From an uncultured Clostridia bacterium (GTDB lineage Bacteria; Bacillota; Clostridia; Oscillospirales; Oscillospiraceae): DNA of 46,011 nt. How positions within the stretch are numbered: the stretch's first letter is position 1; each line of letters starts with the position of its first letter. Under the pieces are notes generated by a model that was given only the letters and a program-made list of their open reading frames with translations, was not told the DNA's origin and ran no database searches. The stretch covers positions 1 through 46,011 of the forward strand of contig CAKNRQ010000018.1 in assembly GCA_930990965.1 (NCBI GenBank). Direction: 5' to 3'. Shown one piece after another: positions 36,812-44,486 of this stretch. Position numbers and translations under genes: made by a program.

Positions 36812-38092
36812 TCACCCCTTAGGCTCCTTGGTCCTCCACTTTTCGTCGGCTGCCTTGACGCTCTCACGACCCTTTTTGGATATGCTGTATAGGCACGCGA
36901 GGGTGGCGACGAGGATCAGAGCGCCGCTCACATAGTTGAGCAGGTCGTAGGCGCCGCCGTTAGTGCTGACGAGGGCCATGGCCAGCGGCGGGGCAATCAT
37001 GCCTCCTACGCTCATCAGAGAGCCGGCCCATCCGGCGAAGGCGGGCATGTTTTTATATCCCACGACAAGGGGCAGCCCTACGCCGATGAACATGGTGGTA
37101 TAGGACATCGTGCCGTTGAAGCAGGCGAGGATCAGCGCCCCGGCCATGCCGCCTATAACAGGCCCGATAAAGGAGCCCGCGGCGCAGAGCAGGCCGTAGA
37201 TGAGTACGCTCGCGCGCAGGCCCAGCTTGTCGCAGAGGATGCCGAACAGGAACGAGAGCACCATCGACACTGCGGTGCGGATGGAGACAAAGTAGGAGGC
37301 CGTGACCATGTCGTTAATGTACGAGTCGTACATATAGACGCCGTATGTAGAGGTCATGACCATCGCCACAATGCCCAGAAAGGTCATAATGAGGAAGCAG
37401 AATGCGGGGAACTTAACGGCCAGCCGGGTGGCGGGCATCTTCACGTCGTAGATCTCCTCGCTCGTGGTGCCGCCGCTCTTTTTCTTCTCCTTCTCGACGA
37501 GGTTGACGCGCTCTACGCCGTAATCGGCAGGCATGCCCTTCATCAGCAGCGCCCCGACGAGCGCTATGGCGGTCATTATGGCGCCGACTATCAGCGGAGA
37601 TTCCTGACCAATCTGCACCAGAATGCCTGTGGCCGCCGGAATAAGCACTATTTGCCAGACCTTGGATATAATCTGCGCAACGGACACCATCGTGCCGGTA
37701 CCTTTTCCAAACCAGCTGCCAATGTACATGTTCATGACCGCCGGCGTTACCAATCCTACCAGTATGCCGCATACGATGGCAATAATATAGGCCAGAATTA
37801 TATTACCGCAGAAATATAGTCCCGCTGCAGTTCCCAGAGGAGCGAAGGACGCTATAATAGCCAGCTTTTTTATACCAACAGCGGGAATGAGCTTACCAAT
37901 GAAAAGGCCCGCTATAATGCCGCCGCCCGACAGGCAGGAAATTACCACCGAGAAGGATTCGGTAGAATATCCATGCATCTCACAGAACGAATTCTGAAAG
38001 ATTGCCAGCACCGACATAAGGAGCATAACCACACCTGACGATATTGCTATACCTATAGAGCCGGTGATAGCTGTTCTCTTGACATTTTTCAT
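36812..38092 (-). CDS. MFS transporter, oxalate/formate-antiporter-like (OFA) family
   Basis: A 12-helix major facilitator of 426 residues (two six-helix halves, charged loop EKEKKKSGG at the middle). The sequence looks like the OFA/BaiG-like group that moves organic acids and conjugated small molecules in anaerobes. ATG 38092 is favoured by the family start; its ribosome site is weak, and TTG 38107 is the alternative. Last gene of the flavin-reductase operon, 24 nt after the SDR gene; it likely imports the substrate or exports the product. Confidence 0.87.
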   Translation of the reverse strand: MKNVKRTAITGSIGIAISSGVVMLLMSVLAIFQNSFCEMHGYSTESFSVVISCLSGGGIIAGLFIGKLIPAVGIKKLAIIASFAPLGTAAGLYFCGNIILAYIIAIVCGILVGLVTPAVMNMYIGSWFGKGTGTMVSVAQIISKVWQIVLIPAATGILVQIGQESPLIVGAIMTAIALVGALLMKGMPADYGVERVNLVEKEKKKSGGTTSEEIYDVKMPATRLAVKFPAFCFLIMTFLGIVAMVMTSTYGVYMYDSYINDMVTASYFVSIRTAVSMVLSFLFGILCDKLGLRASVLIYGLLCAAGSFIGPVIGGMAGALILACFNGTMSYTTMFIGVGLPLVVGYKNMPAFAGWAGSLMSVGGMIAPPLAMALVSTNGGAYDLLNYVSGALILVATLACLYSISKKGRESVKAADEKWRTKEPKG

Positions 38093-38116
38093 AGGCTGCG
38101 CTCGCAATCCTTCGGA

Positions 38117-38899
38117 TTAAAGCGTTATGCCGCAGTCAACGCTGAAGGCCGCGCCCTGAATGAAAGTAGATTCCTCAGACGCGAGGAAGACCACAAGACC
38201 GACGAGCTCCTTTTCAGGATCGCCGAGGTCACGCTCGGGCAGGAGGTTCATGGTAGGCTTGCGGATGGGCATATCGCCGCCGGCGCTCAAGGTCTTGGTG
38301 AGCTCATTGATAACCATGGTGGTCATCTCGCTGACGAAACCGCCGGGGCAGACGCAGTTGTAACGGATGTTATACTTGATGCCACACTCGATGGCAGCAG
38401 CCCTGACGAGGTGGATAACGGCAGCCTTGGAGGCAGAGTAGACGCCGAAGCCGGACTCGGGGCGCAGACCGGAGGAGGACGCAGTGCAAACAACGTTGCC
38501 GGGCTTGGCGAGCTTGCTGAATACCTTGGTCGCCTCAGTCAGCATAAGGAAAGTGCTCTTGAAGTTGTTCTCAGAGACGGTATAGTACTGGTCAAGTGTG
38601 AGTTCCTCGAACACGGTTGGAACCGTGAGCACGCCCTGGTTGCTCCAGACGAAATCAATGGTGCCGAACTTTTCAAGGGCCTTTTCAAAGACATTCTTGA
38701 CGTCCTCTTCCTTGCTCATGTCGCCACGGACAGCGAGTACCTCGGCGCCCTCGGCGCGGCACTGCTCGGCGACGGCGTTGAGCTTGTCCTCGCGGCGGGC
38801 AGCGATGACGAGGTTGTAGCCTTCCTTGGCAAAGCGTACGGCGCCGACAGCGCCGATTCCGGAGGAGGCTCCTGTGATAACAGCTATTTTCTTTTCCAT
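38117..38899 (-). CDS. Short-chain dehydrogenase/reductase (SDR)
   Basis: A classical SDR of 260 residues: TGASSGIG (9-16) for NAD(P), SNQG (86-89) in place of the usual NNAG, Asn112, catalytic Ser in CTASSSG (138-144), Tyr154 and Lys158 (YSASK). An Arg-Arg pair at 35-36 after the second strand (AARRED) suggests NADP(H). It oxidises or reduces a hydroxyl or keto group of an unknown substrate. Ten-odd extra residues (TKTLSAGGDMPIRKPTMNLL) lie in the substrate loop. Central gene of the operon, 43 nt after the reductase gene. Confidence 0.92.
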   Translation of the reverse strand: MEKKIAVITGASSGIGAVGAVRFAKEGYNLVIAARREDKLNAVAEQCRAEGAEVLAVRGDMSKEEDVKNVFEKALEKFGTIDFVWSNQGVLTVPTVFEELTLDQYYTVSENNFKSTFLMLTEATKVFSKLAKPGNVVCTASSSGLRPESGFGVYSASKAAVIHLVRAAAIECGIKYNIRYNCVCPGGFVSEMTTMVINELTKTLSAGGDMPIRKPTMNLLPERDLGDPEKELVGLVVFLASEESTFIQGAAFSVDCGITL

Positions 38900-38942
38900 G
38901 ATTATTTCTCCTTTTTATTCTTGAAAGAAGATTTCTTATTGC

Positions 38943-40880
38943 TTAGCCAAGATTTCGGATAACGGCGTAGCCTTCGCATGTAGCGTTGACAACCTTGCGC
39001 GGGCTGTTGTAATCGCCTATCGTGTAAACGTTCAGGCCTTCTGCCTTGAGGGAATCGGCAAGAGCAGAATCGGACTTGAAACCCGTAGCCATGACGACCG
39101 TATCACAGGGGAAACTCTTTTCGCCATTGGTATCAACGGCTTTAACATAATCATCATTTATCTCACTGACGCTAACTCCGGTTTTATAGGACAGCTTGTG
39201 GCGTTCGAGCATGTCAAGCAGGCTCTTGCGCTGGTTCATGGCCATGGAGCCGGTGAGGATATTATCTTGCATCTCAAGAACGATAACATTCTTGCCCTGT
39301 CGCATGAGATAGAGCGCAGCCTCGAAGCCGACCTCACCGCCGCCTATCACAACTACGTTATCGCCGGTACCGCAGCTGTCGGTGAGCACGTCGACAGCGT
39401 TGACAACTTTGGCCCTGTCCGCTCCCGGAATGGGAGGGGTGAAAGGCTTCGCGCCCGCCGCCACTATGACCACGTCAGGATCGTACGCTGCGACGGATGC
39501 GCAGTCGGCTTCCTTCATCAGGCGCACGGTCACGCCTGCCTTGTAAACCTGTTTCTGAAGATTCTCATTGAAGCGGCGCATATCTATCTTGAAGTCTGGG
39601 CCGCCGGCCGCGTTGATATTGCCGCCAAGAACCGTATTCTTCTCCCACAGCTCGACCTTATGGCCTGCCATCGCCGCGACCTTGGCGGTATACATGCCGC
39701 CGGGGCCGCCGCCGATGATGAGAATCCTACGCGGATTGGATGTTTTCTTCAGTTCGCCGTACTCCAGCTCATGCGTGTAGCAGGGGTTAGCTGCGCAGCC
39801 GTCAGCTCCGTTTAGGCACTCGCAGCAGGCGGTGCAGAAGTTTATATCCACGATATCGCCGTGCTCGAGCTTTTCGGGATAATGAGGGTCGGCTATAGAC
39901 TGCTTGCCGAGGCCTACGATAATGGCCAGACCGCTCTCTATTGCTTCCTCGGCCATTTTGGGATCAACCATCTTGTCCTGCACCATGAAGGGCTTCTTTA
40001 TGCCTGCCTCGCGCAGACGGCGAGCTATCTTCAGGCAGCCGCCCGCCTCGTCGTAGGCGCCGGGGATGGCCTTGTTCCAGCGCTCATAGCAGCCGTCGTC
40101 GAGATGTATGTATTCTATATCCATCTCGTCGAGCAGGCGGGCAATCTTTAGGCCCTCGCCCTCGAATGTGCGTCCACCGGGTATGCCGTGCTCGGGCGTA
40201 AATTTAACCGTCAGCGGGTAGTCCGGGCCGACAGCCTCACGCACGGCGTTGTAGCACTCGAAGAAGAAACGCATGCGGTTTTCGAAGCTGCCGCCGTACT
40301 CGTCCGTGCGGTGGTTCCATATCTCGCTCATGAATTGGTCGATGAGGTAGCCGCCATAGGCGTGTATCTCTATGATATCAACGCCTGCTGCCTTGGCCAT
40401 GACGGCTGCCTTGCCCATGTCTGCGACGAGTTCTTGAATTTCGTCAATTGTAAGAGCCTTGCATTTGTAGTCAGGGTAATAGAAGACGCTGTTCTCGCTT
40501 GCGGAAACATGAGTTGTCACCGGCAACCCCTGATACTCGAAAGGCATACCGGCATTTACGCGGCCATAGCCCGGAGTAAGCTGCACAGCAAAAACCGCCC
40601 CGTACTTGTGTACCTCGTCAGCAAGATCCTTTAGCGCCGCCTGGTGGCTCTCGGTGCAGAGGAAGTTGCCGGAAAACATAGGCTGTTCATACTTCAGAGT
40701 TACAGTGTGTGCAGATGGATAGACTATTCCGAAGCCGCCTCTGGCACGCTCGACAATATAGGCTTTCTGCGCCTCGTCAACTCCACCGTCAGGACCGTGG
40801 AGAGTACCCATAGGACAGACTGCATACCTGTTCTTGATGTGCAGTCGACCCAATTCAAAGGGTTCAAATAAAATGGACAT
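38943..40880 (-). CDS. Old-Yellow-Enzyme-type NADH:flavin oxidoreductase (2,4-dienoyl-CoA reductase / BaiCD-BaiH-like)
   Basis: 645 residues: FMN barrel (about 1-335), Fe-S cysteine cluster (Cys349, 352, 353, 355, 362, 367) and an FAD/NADH-binding half (GGGPGG 390-395; VVIGGGEVGFEAALYL). These enzymes reduce activated C=C bonds. Tyr178 (GGYLIDQF) matches the catalytic Tyr of dienoyl-CoA reductase, but the His of its GWHEAR motif is Tyr265 here (GCYERW), so a CoA ester need not be the substrate. Steroid, bile-acid, bilirubin or phenolic reductases use the same fold. ATG 40880 is preferred over 40889, where the ribosome site would be only 2 nt away. First gene of the operon with SDR and MFS. 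Confidence 0.93.
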   Translation of the reverse strand: MSILFEPFELGRLHIKNRYAVCPMGTLHGPDGGVDEAQKAYIVERARGGFGIVYPSAHTVTLKYEQPMFSGNFLCTESHQAALKDLADEVHKYGAVFAVQLTPGYGRVNAGMPFEYQGLPVTTHVSASENSVFYYPDYKCKALTIDEIQELVADMGKAAVMAKAAGVDIIEIHAYGGYLIDQFMSEIWNHRTDEYGGSFENRMRFFFECYNAVREAVGPDYPLTVKFTPEHGIPGGRTFEGEGLKIARLLDEMDIEYIHLDDGCYERWNKAIPGAYDEAGGCLKIARRLREAGIKKPFMVQDKMVDPKMAEEAIESGLAIIVGLGKQSIADPHYPEKLEHGDIVDINFCTACCECLNGADGCAANPCYTHELEYGELKKTSNPRRILIIGGGPGGMYTAKVAAMAGHKVELWEKNTVLGGNINAAGGPDFKIDMRRFNENLQKQVYKAGVTVRLMKEADCASVAAYDPDVVIVAAGAKPFTPPIPGADRAKVVNAVDVLTDSCGTGDNVVVIGGGEVGFEAALYLMRQGKNVIVLEMQDNILTGSMAMNQRKSLLDMLERHKLSYKTGVSVSEINDDYVKAVDTNGEKSFPCDTVVMATGFKSDSALADSLKAEGLNVYTIGDYNSPRKVVNATCEGYAVIRNLG

Positions 40881-40912
40881 TGCGTACATCTTCCTTTCGT
40901 CATTATTGGGAA

Positions 40913-41046
40913 GTCAATTTCTGATTAAATAATAAAAGTTTGTGAATTGACTATCAAGCGAAAGGCGTTGACGTTGCTTGCCGCCACAGTGGCAACGCAG
41001 TCAATATAATTCAAATATTTGACTTATAGAATCAAATAAATGTCAA
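40913..41046. promoter_or_regulatory. Divergent control region with six GTCAA/TTGAC elements
   Basis: GTCAA or its complement occurs at 40913-40917, 40947-40951, 40968-40972, 41000-41004, 41019-41023 and 41042-41046. An imperfect inverted repeat, TTGACGTTGC (40968-40977) against GCAACGCAGTCAA (40992-41004), sits mid-way. Candidate binding sites for the divergent regulator; the stretch has no gene. Confidence 0.5.
40929..40957 (-). promoter_or_regulatory. Promoter of the OYE-SDR-MFS operon
   Basis: Minus strand TTGATA (40952-40957), 17-nt spacer, TATTAT (40929-40934), about 50 nt before the start. One GTCAA element overlaps the start of the spacer. Confidence 0.7.
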
Positions 41047-41077
41047 TCGTTTCTAGCGCCTGCTTTAGCGAAAATAT

Positions 41078-41106
41078 TTGCGTTCACTCTGCTTTTGCGT
41101 TAAAAT
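41078..41106 (+). promoter_or_regulatory. Promoter of the divergent regulator
   Basis: TTGCGT (41078-41083), 17-nt spacer, TAAAAT (41101-41106), about 45 nt before ATG 41152. Confidence 0.6.
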
Positions 41107-41151
41107 AATAATTAACAGCATCCGGAATCGCAGAAAGGCAGGGACATACAC

Positions 41152-42582
41152 ATGAGCTTTGGCAGCGAACTTCGTCAGGTACTAAATATATGCCATGTAA
41201 AAATGACATCACTTGCCAACTGCCTTGGCTATGATATCTCATATATATCTAAGTGGATAAGCGGTTCAAAATCCCCTGCCGAGGGGAGTATTGAGTCGAT
41301 TTGTGGTAAAATTGCAGGATACTGCCTGTCTGGTGCCACGGAGAAAGAGGTTCGTGTATTGCAAAAACATATAGGTGTGCCGAATGGAACATCAATGGAA
41401 AAAACGATACAACCATTAGCAGAGTACCTTATGGCTTCATATATGCTAGGAAGGGTTGAATCTGAGAGCGCTCGAAGTATCGCAGCAGGCTCATTTGAGC
41501 GCACTGATGTAAGGCTTGACAATAATTGGGGTGACTGCTTAGAGCATTTCTTGCGCAATGTTCTAAGTGAAAACCATTCTGATGAACTTGAAATAATAAT
41601 TTCAGCTGTTACTTTTCTTGAAGCCTCTAAATTTTTAAGCGAATTTACAAAAGAGTTTCCTGGACGCAGGTTAATAATGCATGTTTTTTATGATCCACAA
41701 AGCTTTCCTTCGCCCGACGAATACTGCCACTTCATCTTCAATGTCTGCTCCAAGTCAAATGAAATTGAGGCGGATATCAGCGAGGTGAAAATCAACAATC
41801 ACGAGTCCTGCGACTTGCTTTGCATTGTGAGGAACTGCGGAATGCTCGTCAAAGCCCCCGGCATACTTGGCAATTTTCCTGCATATACTTTTGACGTTAT
41901 CGATGTGAATTATCAATACGACATAGCTACGTCAATGCTTCATGGACGCAAGTTCGATTCCTACAGCTATGGCGACAGCCAGTATGAGAGATATCTCTTT
42001 AAGTTCTATTCGCCCAAGGATAGTACGCCCATAGGCATACTTACAGATGAAATGCTTGTACCAAGCTGGGACAGCATCTCGGACGACGAAGTTAAAAGCG
42101 ATCTCATAAGGCACGGAAGTGACATTGAACGGCTGACGTGGTATGCAAGGTTGACGAACTCTGGCGCGGAACGCATAAACTATCTCTATTATGAATCGGG
42201 TATAATCGATTTTTGCCGCAACGGTAGCGGGAGAATGGGGCCGGATGACTATGAGCCGGTCATTTTCAGTCCGGAAAGCAGAAGATTGCTGCTTGAAAAA
42301 GTGATTCTCTCCATTGAGAGTGGCGAAAAAACTATGTATATTCTGTCCGATATTAACCCGGTGTTGAATTGGAAGGACTTTAATGGAACCATCGCATACA
42401 ATGGCGGCCTTGTGTGCGTTATACCGGCAGGCTCAAGAAAAGTCACATATATCAAGACCCCATTCGTCTTGGACAGCTTCAAATCCCTGTTTGAAAGCCT
42501 TCTTGCATTACCTGATAATTATCTTCTGCACGGCGAAAAGACCGTCGGCTTTTTGCGCTATGCAATGAGTTTTATTCCTTAA
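41152..42582 (+). CDS. Probable HTH regulator with large uncharacterised sensor domain
   Basis: 476 residues. The first 60 look like a small XRE/Cro-type HTH (MTSLANCLGYDISYISKWIS, GSKSPAEGSIESIC). The remaining 400 match no family I recognise. They are soluble, with alternating hydrophobic strands and several Cys residues, and may bind the substrate or product of the divergent reductase operon. Base composition is clearly AT-richer and codon use differs from the neighbours, which suggests later acquisition. The ribosome site (AGGCAGGGA) is moderate. Confidence 0.7.
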   Translation: MSFGSELRQVLNICHVKMTSLANCLGYDISYISKWISGSKSPAEGSIESICGKIAGYCLSGATEKEVRVLQKHIGVPNGTSMEKTIQPLAEYLMASYMLGRVESESARSIAAGSFERTDVRLDNNWGDCLEHFLRNVLSENHSDELEIIISAVTFLEASKFLSEFTKEFPGRRLIMHVFYDPQSFPSPDEYCHFIFNVCSKSNEIEADISEVKINNHESCDLLCIVRNCGMLVKAPGILGNFPAYTFDVIDVNYQYDIATSMLHGRKFDSYSYGDSQYERYLFKFYSPKDSTPIGILTDEMLVPSWDSISDDEVKSDLIRHGSDIERLTWYARLTNSGAERINYLYYESGIIDFCRNGSGRMGPDDYEPVIFSPESRRLLLEKVILSIESGEKTMYILSDINPVLNWKDFNGTIAYNGGLVCVIPAGSRKVTYIKTPFVLDSFKSLFESLLALPDNYLLHGEKTVGFLRYAMSFIP

Positions 42583-42642
42583 AGGTGTGTGAGTATATAT
42601 GCGGCGCAATGGCATAGCCCTTGCCGGAGCATAGCGACGCAA

Positions 42643-42675
42643 AGCAGCCCAGCACTCGAGTGCTGGGCTGCTTCT
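42643..42675. terminator. Perfect 30-base palindrome between regulator and mobile element
   Basis: AGCAGCCCAGCACTC and its exact complement (42643-42672), followed by TCT. Probably a terminator for the regulator. The rest of 42583-42760 shows no gene. Confidence 0.65.
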
Positions 42676-42761
42676 CGCACATACATGATAATGTATAGAA
42701 GTGCGCCCTTTGGGTTTCTTCGATTGTCCCTACGCTCTCTGTGCTAATCCACCGGGCTGCG

Positions 42762-42790
42762 TTGAAACGTTCATAATCTCGTGGTACAAT
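42762..42790 (+). promoter_or_regulatory. Promoter of the sigma-like gene
   Basis: TTGAAA (42762-42767), 17-nt spacer, TACAAT (42785-42790). Confidence 0.75.
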
Positions 42791-42822
42791 CAGCCAAAAA
42801 GGTACAAGGAGACAGTAGTCGT

Positions 42823-43746
42823 ATGGCAAATCCCAAAGGCCCCAAGGGGTTCATAGTCGTCACGCCGACCGGCATCATCGAAATCCCACAGGACTCTTAC
42901 CTATCTTGGCTTACCATGTTTTACCTCATGCCGCGCGTGCTGGTGGAAAAGTGGCCCGAAGCGCTCAAGATTCCGCGCAAGCCGTTTGAGGCGCTGCGTT
43001 CTCAGGCATGTCTGGACATCATCAAGCAGGATATGTTCGCCGAGCTGGTCTGGGACTGCTGGTCGTGGACGGCGTGGCAGTTCTTTCAGGTCAAAGACTC
43101 CAAAGGCAACTACGGTGAAATTCCCGGCAGCCGGGAGCAATATACTGGGTACTTCCCGCTTTGGCAACTATCGTATGACATCCTCCGTTACTTTCGCCGC
43201 AAAATAGAGCGCGAGTACATCTCCTTTCAGATGCTCTACACCGCAGGGCCTGACGAGGAAATGCTGTGGTTTACATACCGTGAGTTCGGTAACCTTGTAG
43301 GCAACCTCACGGATTTGGTTGTTGAGGAAGAAAACTGGCAGCCGATGATTGACGCCATCTGGGAGAACCGAACGGTCGAGGACTACGAGAACAAAAACAG
43401 TGTCGTCCGCAAAGACTTCATGCGGCACTGGAACCACGACCGCAGCGGCAAGGCCATTTCGCTCGAGGAGCTGGTCGAGGACGGCGGCGACATTATGAAC
43501 GTCGCCGACCCACGAGCAGAGTTCGAGCGTAAGGTGCTCTCGCAGGGGCAGATTGACGCCTTCGCCAGACGGCTATCCAAGCAAGACCGCAAGATTCTCA
43601 GGCTGCGAATGGAGCATCACACCGAACAACAGATAGCCGACGCAGTAGGCTTCAAAACCGCGAGCGCGGTACATAAGGGTATTGCCAAGATAGCCTCGGC
43701 GTATGAGGACTTCGTAACCAGAGAGTATCAGAAATTCCTCTACTGA
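42823..43746 (+). CDS. Sigma-70 region 4-like DNA-binding protein of a mobile element
   Basis: 307 residues. The last 60 form a sigma region 4-type HTH (LSKQDRKILRLRMEHHTEQQ, IADAVGFKTASAVHKGIAKI). The first 240, rich in Trp and Tyr, match nothing I recognise. Such proteins in clostridial elements may act as alternative sigma factors or as activators of element genes. ATG 42823 is used with AAGGAG (42806-42811) upstream, a rather long 11-nt spacing; the in-frame GTG 42781 overlaps the -10 box and is rejected. Confidence 0.7.
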   Translation: MANPKGPKGFIVVTPTGIIEIPQDSYLSWLTMFYLMPRVLVEKWPEALKIPRKPFEALRSQACLDIIKQDMFAELVWDCWSWTAWQFFQVKDSKGNYGEIPGSREQYTGYFPLWQLSYDILRYFRRKIEREYISFQMLYTAGPDEEMLWFTYREFGNLVGNLTDLVVEEENWQPMIDAIWENRTVEDYENKNSVVRKDFMRHWNHDRSGKAISLEELVEDGGDIMNVADPRAEFERKVLSQGQIDAFARRLSKQDRKILRLRMEHHTEQQIADAVGFKTASAVHKGIAKIASAYEDFVTREYQKFLY

Positions 43747-43802
43747 AAATTTTTCATAAAATTTTTAATTCTCAGGAACAATTTGCCCGTTCTCAATCCA
43801 TG

Positions 43803-43864
43803 TATAATAGAGGGGTAGTTACCCTGAAGACGTGAGCGTTTGCCGCAAGGCAGGCGCTCTTTTT
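43803..43864 (+). ncRNA. Short two-hairpin transcription unit
   Basis: A TATAAT (43803-43808; weak -35 AATTTG 17 nt upstream) is followed by GGGTA-GT-TACCC (43813-43824), then an 11-bp stem (43834-43844 with 43849-43859, GCAA loop) and TTTTT. A transcript of about 50 nt with no ORF would be made. It may be a small RNA of the element or an attenuated leader for the primase gene. Confidence 0.5.
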
Positions 43865-43876
43865 ATATATCTGCAC

Positions 43877-44003
43877 AAGGAGGACAGCAAGTTGGGGTTC
43901 AAGTAGTAAACTTTTTGTAAATTATCCGAATACCACCTCCTCATTTCGCCGAAAAATGTCACGGTATATGAGGGGGCTTTTCTCTCAAATAATCCAAGGA
44001 GGT
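43877..44003 (+). promoter_or_regulatory. SD - mini-ORF - anti-SD - SD leader before the primase
   Basis: AAGGAGG (43877-43883) is followed 8 nt later by TTG and a four-codon frame, M-G-F-K-stop (43892-43906). CACCTCCT (43934-43941) is complementary both to that site and to AGGAGGT (43997-44003) before the primase. The layout resembles translational attenuators in which a leader peptide frees a hidden ribosome site. It is seen in sequence; the function is inferred. Confidence 0.4.
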
Positions 44004-44012
44004 ACAAAGGCT

Positions 44013-44486
44013 ATCACCTACAACAAAATCAAGCACACAATCTCACCCATCGAAGCGGCTCAACGCTACGGCACCGTGAAGCACGGCTTCATGCGCTGCC
44101 CGTTCCATGCGGACAGGACACCAAGCCTCAAACTCTACGGCGACCACTTCCACTGCTTCGGCTGCGGCGCGCACGGCGACGTGATTGACCTCACGACGGC
44201 GCTGCTCGGCTGCTCAGAGTCCGAGGCCGCGAGGCGGCTCGAAGCGGACTTCGGCTCCGGCGCGTTCGTCCCACCGCGTGGGTTGGTGGAGTGCAAGCGC
44301 GAGCTGTCCCGCTGCCGGGACGCACTTGCGCCGACGTCGCCGGACAACGACATTGCAGACGGCTATGCCGAAGCGTGTACGCTCGACGCGTGGGCAGGCT
44401 ATCTGCTCGACGCGGGCGCGAGTCAATACGAGACGCGGCTGGTCGAACAGAAAACCGCCCGTCTGATGGAGGGTTTGCGTGGCTGA
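44013..44486 (+). CDS. CHC2 zinc-finger primase fragment/subunit of a mobile element
   Basis: 157 residues from the start chosen. The DnaG-type zinc finger is complete: Cys29, His32 (CPFHADRTPSL) and Cys48, Cys51 (HCFGCGAHGD), followed by a helix and a C-terminal tail. No TOPRIM/polymerase core follows; the next ORF is a helicase, so primase functions are split. The start is uncertain. AGGAGG (43997-44002) leads to ATC at 44013 (10 nt), where homology begins (TYNKIKHTISPIEAAQRYG). In-frame ATGs at 43956 and 43968 lie before that ribosome site and have none of their own. Overlaps the helicase by 8 nt. Confidence 0.8.
   Translation: MTYNKIKHTISPIEAAQRYGTVKHGFMRCPFHADRTPSLKLYGDHFHCFGCGAHGDVIDLTTALLGCSESEAARRLEADFGSGAFVPPRGLVECKRELSRCRDALAPTSPDNDIADGYAEACTLDAWAGYLLDAGASQYETRLVEQKTARLMEGLRG

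Noticed and set aside
43819..44007. Short minus-strand open frame in the primase leader
   Set aside because: No ribosome site before its start, no recognisable sequence, and it lies over the hairpins and SD/anti-SD elements of the plus strand.
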